From the NCBI GenBank assembly GCA_030867875.1, contig JAOWCC010000912.1:1-64000 (forward strand): a stretch of DNA of 64,000 bases. Direction: 5' to 3'. Below, piece by piece: positions 42,626 through 49,544 of this stretch (within the stretch, counting starts at the first letter, position 1; the number at the start of each line of letters is the position of its first letter). A model generated the notes under the pieces. It saw nothing but the letters and a program-made list of their open reading frames with translations, was not told where the DNA came from and ran no database searches. The stretch comes from Actinernus sp. WN-2022 (Eukaryota > Cnidaria > Anthozoa > Actiniaria > Actinernidae). A program made the position numbers and the translations under genes.

Positions 42626-43720
42626 ATGGACGTTGATACCACAGAGGAAAGACCTGGTGAAGCTGAAGGAGGTGGAGACTACGATGACGATGATACTATC
42701 GATGTGGATAAGGAGTGGAAAGCGACGTTTTCAGAAGAGCCAGGAGAAATGGTCCCAATGAAAACCAGACGCGACTATGGCAAAGAAGGTGCTAGACCAA
42801 AGGATCAGGAAACCTCGTTTTCTATAGAAGATGACGATTACTTCGACGAACTCATCGACTCGAAAGACTCGAACGTTTCTAGAAATGAAAGAATCCTGGA
42901 GAAGCTGGAGGAAGAGAAAGTCCCAAAGTATACCGATCGAGGCGTAGTCTTCAAACAGGGTCTATCGGAAAATGCGAGACAGAATATGTTCGAGACTGTC
43001 TGGGAAAAATACCACGACGTGGGGATTCGAGGCACGCTTGAGATTGCAACCCTGTCTGATGGTAGAGTCGCTATCCACGAGTATGGAAGTAAAGAAAAAG
43101 CGATTCCTATGACCACCACGAAAGGTGAGTTATATAAGAAGATGGGAAAAGGTCTCAAAAGAGTCTTAGGACCTTCGAGAGAAGAAATGGTAAATCAAGT
43201 CATAGTAGCTGAAAATCAATTGAGTGAGAGGATCGAACGGAATGTAGGAATACTCAAAGACCCTACGTCTACTGAAACTCAGAAAGAGAATGCTACTAAC
43301 GAAATAAGGACCGATCAGGAGGAGCAAGCAGACCTAGAACGAATAGGAGAAGCCTTGGCAGAACGGATGCCACTTAGGGATCGTATAAGAATCATCTTCA
43401 AGAAGTATGGGGTCAGTATAATTAGCGTGGTAGCTGCGGTAAGTACTGTGATCGGCGTAATAGTTTCCAATCTGACGAAGGCAGTTCCCGCAATAGTACC
43501 GGGAGTTGGAGAGGCTGCCAAAGCAGCTGCTAAAACAACTGCCAAAGCCTTAAAGGCAATGGGTAAAAAGTTAGAGGAGATTCTACCTAAGATGATTGGG
43601 CCAATTGCGAGTTTCATATTCAGTATGGCTGCTGACGTTGTTGGAGTCTTAGCAAACAACATTTGGTTGTTAATCGTAGCAGCAGTGGTCTTCGTAGTGG
43701 AGCAATACAAACGACGTTAA
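42626..43720 (+). CDS. Large membrane protein with acidic N-terminus
   Basis: About 364 residues. The first 70 are strongly acidic (DYDDDDTIDVDKEW). A charged helical middle follows (EEMVNQVIVAENQLSERIER). The last 120 residues hold hydrophobic segments (SIISVVAAVSTVIGVIVSNL, PIASFIFSMAADVVGVLANN, WLLIVAAVVFVVE) around an alanine/lysine helix. The same architecture recurs in cnidarian Polinton-like elements as I recall; the function is unknown. A virion or membrane-remodelling protein is plausible. The ATG at 42626 rather than 42617 is preferred because 42617 lies inside the promoter palindrome. The end overlaps the opposite-strand gene by 4 bp (TTAA). Confidence 0.75.
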   Translation: MDVDTTEERPGEAEGGGDYDDDDTIDVDKEWKATFSEEPGEMVPMKTRRDYGKEGARPKDQETSFSIEDDDYFDELIDSKDSNVSRNERILEKLEEEKVPKYTDRGVVFKQGLSENARQNMFETVWEKYHDVGIRGTLEIATLSDGRVAIHEYGSKEKAIPMTTTKGELYKKMGKGLKRVLGPSREEMVNQVIVAENQLSERIERNVGILKDPTSTETQKENATNEIRTDQEEQADLERIGEALAERMPLRDRIRIIFKKYGVSIISVVAAVSTVIGVIVSNLTKAVPAIVPGVGEAAKAAAKTTAKALKAMGKKLEEILPKMIGPIASFIFSMAADVVGVLANNIWLLIVAAVVFVVEQYKRR

Positions 43721-44265
43721 CGAAACAACATCCATGCAATTCCAGCTGCGGCAATGGATGTCACTGCGAGATTAATCTCATGTTGTGGGGCAGCCTTTTG
43801 TACAGGATCTTGTTTCTTGTGCGTCTCGAGAGGCGGCATCGATTTCTTATCTGATGGTCCTTCCATAGTAGGAGGTGACATCAATTTCTTATCTGATGGT
43901 CCTTCCATAGGAAGAGGTGGGCGTCCTTTGACTTCTGCATTGATGTCGTTAGTGCCTAGCACCATATCTTTCGTAGCTTTCGGGATTGGATTCCTATAGC
44001 CATCTTTCTTACCAAGATAGTACACTAGATTGCTTGGCAATAATCGCACGTCTGTAGCTATTGCTAGATCTAGCTTCTTATGCGTCATCGATATAGCAGT
44101 AAGATAGTTATTGCGGCTCACTACTAAATCGTTTTCGAGAATGGCGTCTTCGACTAAGCTCTTAAACTCTTCTTTAACGTTGAAACTATCTATGATGGAT
44201 TCGTTAAGATTGTTTTGAGCGCCTAGAATACAATATTCAATACAATACAGCTTCGACAGATCGAT
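43717..44265 (-). pseudogene. C-terminal part of the frameshifted capsid-region gene
   Basis: This frame is open from about 44265 but has no ATG until MTHKKLDLAIATDVRLLPSN. Upstream codons (YCILGAQNN, SLVEDAILEND) continue the sense of the preceding gene, so it is best read as that gene's C-terminal part displaced by a frameshift near 44240. It ends with two copies of MEGPSDKK in a proline-rich region and a hydrophobic tail (LAVTSIAAAGIAWMLF), probably one membrane span. It could still be made from an internal ATG (about 44088) as a short protein. Confidence 0.65.
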
Positions 44266-45403
44266 TCAATCTACCTAATCCAGCATTCGTCAAACCTCTA
44301 CCGATTGGTGGTGTAAACCAATTGTATTGTTTCCCTTCGTGTTCATCGTTCCTAATAAAAGCTATCAGAGTTCCCTTGTCCTCCTTACCTCCTTCATCTT
44401 TAAACAAAGTAGAGTCCTCGGGCCATGTGGTTGCTTTGTCGTAACTTCGGCCATGGGCAGTTACATATCCGTTTACGTAGCCAGTTGGTCCAGGGTATAA
44501 CATGAATACATCTCCTAATCCATTATTCCGACCTAACTTGCATCGGAAGTCTGGTTTTCGAGATATGCCGAATTCGATGCACAATCTCTCAAGAGCTGAT
44601 TTGTTATAGAGGTTATCCATTTGCTTGAAAGCAGAGTCACCAGGTAAAGGAACTCCATGAGCACCACCAAGTTCATGTAGAATTCTTCGTATCGTGAAAT
44701 AAACATGGAATCGTAGGAACCCCTGAACGACTGGTGGATACGTTTTGAAAGTGGGGTCAAACAACGATACTCCACATCCGGAAGTTGCACACCACGTTGC
44801 GAAATTCAATTGTTGAGGCCAATATTTGAAATCCGGACCATGTAACCAATGGTAGGACTCATTTGCTGTCGTATGCTTTACAACGGTCTCCTTGAATATA
44901 TTTGGAACGCCAGCTTTGAACTTCTTCGTTGGGGTGGCATATATCCATAGATTAGTGAGATCAATATCTTGTGCCAGTTCAGTAGAAGGAACTGCTGTAA
45001 TCGGATATTTAGCACTCTTATCTAGTGTCAACGTAGATGGGAAACCTCTATGCACATCCCACAACGCATTATCGATGCGTTTTTGAATCGTAGTAGGTAA
45101 CTTTGAGACATCATCGCCGTAAACGACATAGCTAGAATCTCCATCTCGAAACCAAATACTCGTCGAATATTTGCCTGGACCATTCACTTCCGTAGAGGCA
45201 TAGAACTTGTGAAGATCTGCATGTGGATATCTTTTCTTGAACTTCACCAACAGATTGGCATTCAAGGTTGCGACCTTATCGTTTTCCTCAGCTTCTCTCC
45301 TAGCTTGAATCTCAGCCTTTGACTTCTGCGCGAATAGTACCCCCTCATAAACTGTTTTGGTGCCAAGGGCTAGGTCAAGCGCCTGCCGCCATGCGTCTGT
45401 CAT
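44237..45403 (-). CDS. Capsid-region protein of unknown function, frameshifted at the C-terminus
   Basis: 388 residues from the ATG at 45403 (MTDAWRQALDLALGTKTVYE), which has the TTCAACATG context of other capsid genes; an ATG at 45418 in the same frame is possible. The N-terminal part is helical (KAEIQARREAEENDKVATLN). The central part is aromatic-rich (STSIWFRDGDSSYVVYGDDV, SYHWLHGPDFKYWPQQLNFA). No enzyme motif recognised. The frame stops at 44237 just after LNRSVEAVLY, where a local near-duplication of TATTGTATTGAA appears to have added 7 bp; the natural continuation is in the neighbouring frame (43717-44265). Probably a structural protein. Confidence 0.7.
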   Translation of the reverse strand: MTDAWRQALDLALGTKTVYEGVLFAQKSKAEIQARREAEENDKVATLNANLLVKFKKRYPHADLHKFYASTEVNGPGKYSTSIWFRDGDSSYVVYGDDVSKLPTTIQKRIDNALWDVHRGFPSTLTLDKSAKYPITAVPSTELAQDIDLTNLWIYATPTKKFKAGVPNIFKETVVKHTTANESYHWLHGPDFKYWPQQLNFATWCATSGCGVSLFDPTFKTYPPVVQGFLRFHVYFTIRRILHELGGAHGVPLPGDSAFKQMDNLYNKSALERLCIEFGISRKPDFRCKLGRNNGLGDVFMLYPGPTGYVNGYVTAHGRSYDKATTWPEDSTLFKDEGGKEDKGTLIAFIRNDEHEGKQYNWFTPPIGRGLTNAGLGRLNRSVEAVLY

Positions 45404-45415
45404 GTTGAAGCTATA

Positions 45416-45440
45416 CATACATATAGTTATACCTTCAACA
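45416..45440. promoter_or_regulatory. Divergent promoter between capsid-region genes
   Basis: CATACATATAGTTATACC then TTCAACATATA lies in the 41-bp gap between the minus-strand gene starting at 45403 and the plus-strand penton gene starting at 45445. It has the TATAGTTATA and TTCAAC elements seen before the major capsid gene. Confidence 0.65.
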
Positions 45441-45444
45441 TATA

Positions 45445-46110
45445 ATGACGATCCTTAATGTCATCACCACATCATCCGACCATACGGTCTACTTCGACGA
45501 TCCAATTCTTATCAATAATATTTCGCTACTCGAGATCGCTTTTGAGAACAGTTGGTGGAACCTAACAGAGGCGGGCTCGTTCAGGTGGAATGCCGGTAGT
45601 ATTATGTTCCCACACGATGTTGCTGTAGGGTCTTACAATTTTAAGAAAATCGAGAGGGTCTTAAAGCCTGCAAGTGATGCTGGTATCGTGGAATTTAAGA
45701 GAAAGATCCCCCTTAGGGGCCACGCCATAGTAGTTAAGAAACCAATCAAGTTCGATAAGAATTTCTACGCACTATTAGGTGTCGAAGGTGGAGAAGAAGA
45801 GAATAACGAGTTCCTGCTAAAAGTTGGTAATTACCCTTTTAAGATCAAAGATATCTACACAATGTATGTCTATTGCGATGCGGTGGATTCCGGTTCCTCA
45901 CTTCTAGAGGGAAAACGATCGAAAGTCTTGGCTAGCATAGAGGTCCAAGGTTTTTGGTTTTCAAGGACAACCTATCCTATAACGAATCCCCAACCCCTGC
46001 AAGCTATAGGGACAATGCGAAACAGTCTTAGCCTTACGATTCGTGATGAGAAAGGCAATGTGGTAGACTTCCATGGTCGACTGATACGATACGTGTTGAA
46101 GCTTGAGTAA
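45445..46110 (+). CDS. mCP: Penton-like minor capsid protein
   Basis: 221 residues. The layout fits the Polinton minor capsid (penton) family: a beta-rich N-terminus with VYFDDPILINNISLLEI, a middle with FYALLGVEGGEEENNEFLLK, TMYVYCDAVDSGSSLLEGKR, then SLSLTIRDEKGNVVDFHGR near the end. A single jelly-roll fold at the capsid vertices is inferred from the family. It starts directly after the TATAGTTATA promoter and is followed 19 bp later by the next plus-strand gene. Confidence 0.78.
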   Translation: MTILNVITTSSDHTVYFDDPILINNISLLEIAFENSWWNLTEAGSFRWNAGSIMFPHDVAVGSYNFKKIERVLKPASDAGIVEFKRKIPLRGHAIVVKKPIKFDKNFYALLGVEGGEEENNEFLLKVGNYPFKIKDIYTMYVYCDAVDSGSSLLEGKRSKVLASIEVQGFWFSRTTYPITNPQPLQAIGTMRNSLSLTIRDEKGNVVDFHGRLIRYVLKLE

Positions 46111-46125
46111 GTTATACGTATAACG
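46108..46125 (+). promoter_or_regulatory. Promoter-like motif before the 46130 gene
   Basis: AAGTTATACGTATAACGT overlaps the penton stop region and precedes the ATG at 46130. It contains the AGTTATA core shared with the other capsid-region starts. Confidence 0.55.
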
Positions 46126-46129
46126 TACA

Positions 46130-46750
46130 ATGGAAGGCGATTCGATTCAACCGTTTCCATCAGCACCAAGTATCTATCCACAGATTGCTAGTGACACTGG
46201 AAAGAACTTTAGACTGCAAACGATCCGAGACACGCTTTCGGACATAGAAGTTCAAGAAAGGCACTACGAAGGTGTGCGCAAGAAATATGCACGTTCTCAA
46301 GGAATAGTTCATGGAATCGCAGTGGCAACTGGAGGTCTATCTGTGATCTTATCTGGATCTGGATTGGGCGCAGCGTTGACTGGGGTTGGAATAGTGATTG
46401 GTCTACCACTTGGAGTTATTGGTGGGCTATGTGGATTAATTTCAGCATCTACGACCCTTGGAGCTAAGAAGTTAGGAATGAAGGTTTCTAAGCATGAAAG
46501 GACAACTATGTTGGCAAAGGCGAAAATCAATACGATTCGAGATCTAGTATCGAAGGCCTTACGCGATGAAAACATATCCGACTCCGAATACAGTCTCATC
46601 CTGAACGAAGCGAATAAGTATGAGATCATGAGATCTGAAATTCGTCGTGAGACTTCCATAGGTGAAAACAGTCCGGATCGGGTTCGAGCCGAACTCAAGC
46701 AAGAAGTGCAAAAGGAAATGCGAGAAAAACTCGGCAGCTTAGTAGGGTAA
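46130..46750 (+). CDS. Membrane protein with central hydrophobic hairpin
   Basis: 206 residues. The N-half is helical (DTLSDIEVQERHYEGVRKKY). A long glycine-rich hydrophobic region spans about residues 60-110 (GLSVILSGSGLGAALTGVGI, VIGLPLGVIGGLCGLISAST), enough for two membrane spans. The C-half is charged (KINTIRDLVSKALRDENISD). The same arrangement occurs in other cnidarian Polinton-like elements as I recall. Function is unknown; a virion membrane or membrane-penetration protein is possible. Confidence 0.7.
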   Translation: MEGDSIQPFPSAPSIYPQIASDTGKNFRLQTIRDTLSDIEVQERHYEGVRKKYARSQGIVHGIAVATGGLSVILSGSGLGAALTGVGIVIGLPLGVIGGLCGLISASTTLGAKKLGMKVSKHERTTMLAKAKINTIRDLVSKALRDENISDSEYSLILNEANKYEIMRSEIRRETSIGENSPDRVRAELKQEVQKEMREKLGSLVG

Positions 46751-46753
46751 GAA

Positions 46754-47743
46754 TCAACGTTTCCTATGAAAGAAACGAACATGGCTCTCACTTTCACTTT
46801 GCCAAGTCCTACTGCTAGTTAGCCCATGCCTAGTGTAGATTGGTTCGAAGTGGGAATGGTAAGAAGACAACTCCTTGACAAAACGCTTGACCGCATTTAC
46901 AAATATGTCACATCGTTTAACGACATCCTTAAGAGACATAGACGATCCTAAGCGACGTAGCACCTCGTAACTTGCTCCAACAACTTTCGTCTTAAGTATT
47001 GATTTGGGGCCTATATTGTTTTCTATTGCCGTAGTAACAACCTCGTGGACTATTTGTTGAACGTCCATAGGTACTCCTTGAGGATCGAGTTTAAGGAAAG
47101 TCGTTGCAATGTGAGGAACTATGCGCTCGGCATTCAAGTCCATATCGATCTTATCGTCGTCATACAGAGAACGTATAAAGACCTCTCCGATATGGATGCC
47201 TTTGTTGCTTAGTTGCATGAAGCGAGCAACCTCACCTTTAGTTCGTACGAACCCGCATTGTATGCACGCCTGGTAGAGTAGAGCAGCTAAAATATTTCTC
47301 TTAACATCACTACGCTTGGGATGAACTTTCATTACTTGGATAAATGCGTCGGCTACGATTCCTAACGTGTTCATAGGGAACGATAGGTCATAACTTTGTT
47401 TGTAAATAGTGTTGTATGCTCGTAGTTCTTGTAGGAGCGTTCGTCGTTGCAGGTCTGTGTTGTCGCTTTGCTTTGGTTTTGCGCGGTCTAGATCACTTTG
47501 ATACTGAAATCCGTCCGGACCTACTATACGCAGTCGAGTAGTAATGATGTCGACCTTCGTTTCTTCACATGGTTCGGCCTCGGAAACAAGACCACATGTG
47601 GGACACACGAATTCCGTTCCTTGTATTTCCAAGGGGCAGAGACAATCAGAACATGTTTCACTTGTGTTAATATGTACCACTTGTGGTTTGATATTCAGGC
47701 TTCTACGAATTCCAGGACCAAACAATCTGACTAGCTCGTCCAT
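46754..47743 (-). CDS. TFIIB-like transcription initiation factor
   Basis: 329 residues from the ATG at 47743. The N-terminal zinc ribbon has C31-x2-C34 and C47-x2-C50 (CSDC and CPTCGLVSE). A linker follows, then two helical cyclin-like repeats: about 100-200, including RNILAALLYQACIQCGFVR, and about 210-310, including SILKTKVVGASYEVLRRLG. This is the domain order of TFIIB/TFB, which places RNA polymerase II at promoters. Large nucleocytoplasmic DNA viruses carry such genes; I do not know it as a standard Polinton gene. It is preceded by CTATAGTTGTATCATG, a variant of the capsid-region motif, so it may control its own class of promoters. The longer frame upstream encodes only a phenylalanine run from the T-tract and is not coding. 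Confidence 0.85.
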   Translation of the reverse strand: MDELVRLFGPGIRRSLNIKPQVVHINTSETCSDCLCPLEIQGTEFVCPTCGLVSEAEPCEETKVDIITTRLRIVGPDGFQYQSDLDRAKPKQSDNTDLQRRTLLQELRAYNTIYKQSYDLSFPMNTLGIVADAFIQVMKVHPKRSDVKRNILAALLYQACIQCGFVRTKGEVARFMQLSNKGIHIGEVFIRSLYDDDKIDMDLNAERIVPHIATTFLKLDPQGVPMDVQQIVHEVVTTAIENNIGPKSILKTKVVGASYEVLRRLGSSMSLKDVVKRCDIFVNAVKRFVKELSSYHSHFEPIYTRHGLTSSRTWQSESESHVRFFHRKR

Positions 47744-47775
47744 GATACAACTATAGATGTTTATACGTTTAATAG

Positions 47776-47848
47776 AAAAAAAAAAAAAAAAAAAAAGAAT
47801 GAAGAGGGTCACGCAAAGACTTTCTTCATTCTTTTTTTTTTTTTTTTC
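47776..47848. terminator. Perfect A-tract/T-tract hairpin between genes
   Basis: A run of about 22 A followed by GAATGAAG, a ~22-nt loop, then CTTCATTC and a run of about 17 T. The core arms are perfectly complementary. It lies between the zinc-finger gene (47859-48317) and TFIIB on the same strand, where it could end one transcript. A related structure is at 38871. Confidence 0.5.
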
Positions 47849-47858
47849 GTGGCTATTC

Positions 47859-48317
47859 CTAATCGTCCTTCTCGCTCCTCAAGGCAGCCAACACCTCGTT
47901 GAGCGCATGGTTGAGAGACTCTCCGAGACCTTCCTCTGGTTCCAGCACTCTTGGTTCCGCGGGCAATGCTACCTCAGCAGGCTCCTCCGGTTCCACCACG
48001 TTTGGCTCTGCAAGTTCCTCCTTTCTTGGATCCTCTAGCGTCTTGCTGGACTTCTTAGCGCGTTTTACATAGACACCGGGACACTTCTTCTTGATAGTGA
48101 GGCGGTCGCATCTTGAGCAAAGCTCGTAACTAGTACGACATCCTTTACCGCACTTCGAGCATGGCATGAATAGGGCGCATCCTTTTGAGATCTGGAAGTT
48201 GTGCTGGGCACAGTACTTCGATGTCTTCGAAATCTGCTTTGGACATTTCGAGTCCTTCCCTCTCATCAACCAATCACAAGTTATTGCGGCGTCTACGTTC
48301 GAGTCCTTCTTCGACAT
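47859..48317 (-). CDS. Cysteine-rich zinc-binding protein with acidic tail
   Basis: 152 residues. The first half has about 11 cysteines in clusters (CDWLMRGKDSKC, KYCAQHNF, CSKCGKGCRTSYELCSRCD), suggesting two or three zinc sites. The basic segment KKKCPGVYVKRAKKSSK follows. The last third is acidic and proline-rich with repeats of the form EPEE. No named family. The zinc-plus-acidic-tail design and its place beside TFIIB would fit a transcription regulator, but this is inference. Confidence 0.65.
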   Translation of the reverse strand: MSKKDSNVDAAITCDWLMRGKDSKCPKQISKTSKYCAQHNFQISKGCALFMPCSKCGKGCRTSYELCSRCDRLTIKKKCPGVYVKRAKKSSKTLEDPRKEELAEPNVVEPEEPAEVALPAEPRVLEPEEGLGESLNHALNEVLAALRSEKDD

Positions 48318-48412
48318 GTTCGATCTGTATGGTGTTAATGCGTATTAAGATGACAACGTAAGCTAATATCGTGGAATAAAGAATATATACTAATACCATT
48401 TGGTGGTGATAT

Positions 48413-48470
48413 ACAGTATAATAATCATTCCTTTAACAGATACTCAAGTTTGGATTTTTAGGTGCAAGCC
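48413..48470. repeat. Partial third copy of inner TIR sequence
   Basis: ACAGTATAATAATCATTCCT and CAAGTTTGGATTTTTAGGTG match 49258-49316 inside the right TIR, in the same orientation, over about 58 bp with several differences. It forms the 3' end of the F-box gene beside it. Confidence 0.8.
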
Positions 48471-49239
48471 ACGAATTAGCCGTTTTGGTAAATAGGTAAT
48501 GATAATTGTGACGCGTAGAGACCTCCCCGTCGTCTTCGCAGGTCTCGCATTCTTCACAATCGCAGTAGTTATACCCTGGGACGGGCTGAAAGTGCTCAGA
48601 GAGCCACTTATTGATGTCGTAATGCCCACTTATGTAGGCGTTGAGCCTCATACAATCGAAGTCTTCATGCTCTATGATGGGCTGAAAGTACTCAGCTAGC
48701 CATTTAACGACAGCGATATGACCATGCTTACTGGCAATGAATACAGCATCGATAACCCATTCATCCTCTACAATGGGTCGAAAATACTCAACTATCCATT
48801 TAGTGACATCAAGATGACCGTGTTTACTGGCATCTAGTATAGCATCTATAGAGTTATCATCATAATAATCTATGCTGGGCTGGAAGCGACTAGCTAGCCA
48901 CTTAACGACATCGAGATTACCACTCCTACCGGCATCTAGTACAGCATCATTATAGCATTCGTCAATTTCAGCTTTTATAGCATCATCATCGCATTCGTCA
49001 ATTACATAAATACTGAATTTCCTAATCAACTCGTCTCGTTTGTCGTCGTCTTGGGCGGCCTTGAGACCTAGGGTGAGTACTTGCGTGCGGAACTCTTGGT
49101 CTACGTTTTTGTAGCGTGCGAGTGATGCGGCATCGTTCAGACGTTTTGACGTCCTTGCGACGCTCGCGAACGACGCAGGACCTGCGAGTCCCACGATCTT
49201 GGTCAAGATTTCTATGGGAAGGCACGATATATAATCCAT
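48433..49239 (-). CDS. F-box protein with ankyrin-like repeats (right copy)
   Basis: 268 residues. Residues 1-43 are identical to the left F-box protein (F-box at 7-40) because they lie in the TIR. After that come at least four ankyrin-like units of the GNLDVVKWLASRF type (GHLDVTKWIVEYF, GHIAVVKWLAEYF, GHYDINKWLSEHF), with acidic spacers. The F-box suggests recruitment of targets to an SCF ubiquitin ligase. The last residues (WLAPKNPNLS) are read from the duplicated TIR-like segment at 48413-48470, so the original C-terminus was replaced. The promoter-like CTGTATATAGATATC upstream of the ATG is the same as for the left copy. Confidence 0.8.
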   Translation of the reverse strand: MDYISCLPIEILTKIVGLAGPASFASVARTSKRLNDAASLARYKNVDQEFRTQVLTLGLKAAQDDDKRDELIRKFSIYVIDECDDDAIKAEIDECYNDAVLDAGRSGNLDVVKWLASRFQPSIDYYDDNSIDAILDASKHGHLDVTKWIVEYFRPIVEDEWVIDAVFIASKHGHIAVVKWLAEYFQPIIEHEDFDCMRLNAYISGHYDINKWLSEHFQPVPGYNYCDCEECETCEDDGEVSTRHNYHYLFTKTANSWLAPKNPNLSIC

Positions 49240-49544
49240 AGTGGAAGATATCTATATACAGTATAGTAATCATTTCTCTAATAGGTTATCAAGTTTGGAT
49301 TTTTAGGTGCAAGGATGCCTAGTGACAATTTTGGGCAACACTGTGCATAAAGTAGTATGTAAAGTGGCGGTTCTGGAAAAACTTGAAATGGAATGCAGGC
49401 AGGGGGGGCATGAAGTATTGTGCAGGCAGGGGGGGTGAGTGGAACGAAGTGAAGCGAACCCACCCTGCCTGCACAATACTTCATGGCCCCCCCTGCCTGC
49501 ATGACATTTCAAGGTGGGCCAGAACCGCCACTTTACATACTACT
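49111..49544 (-). repeat. Polinton right terminal inverted repeat (434 bp)
   Basis: Complement of 32833-33266 with one difference. It contains the mirror terminal palindrome (49351-49544) and the start of the right F-box gene. Confidence 0.95.

Larger units (their letters stand above)
32833..49544. mobile_element. Complete Polinton/Maverick element, 16.7 kb
   Basis: The borders are defined by 434-bp terminal inverted repeats that begin AG and differ at one base. They are flanked by the 5-bp direct repeat CTATT (32828-32832, 49545-49549). The element carries the diagnostic Polinton set: protein-primed DNA polymerase B, retrovirus-like integrase, packaging ATPase, major capsid protein and penton-like protein. 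It adds a TFIIB homologue, two zinc-finger proteins and two F-box/ankyrin-like genes. Nearly all frames are open, so insertion looks recent. One large gene (43717-45403) has a frameshift. Polintons are regarded as endogenous virus-like elements able in principle to form particles; whether this one does cannot be told from DNA. Confidence 0.97.

Noticed and set aside
47744..47812. N-terminal extension of the TFIIB-like protein
   Set aside because: It is only the T-tract read as phenylalanines, upstream of the promoter motif.
32833..49544. Contaminating free virus or bacterial plasmid
   Set aside because: TIRs, target duplication and insertion within an interrupted LINE show a chromosomal integration.
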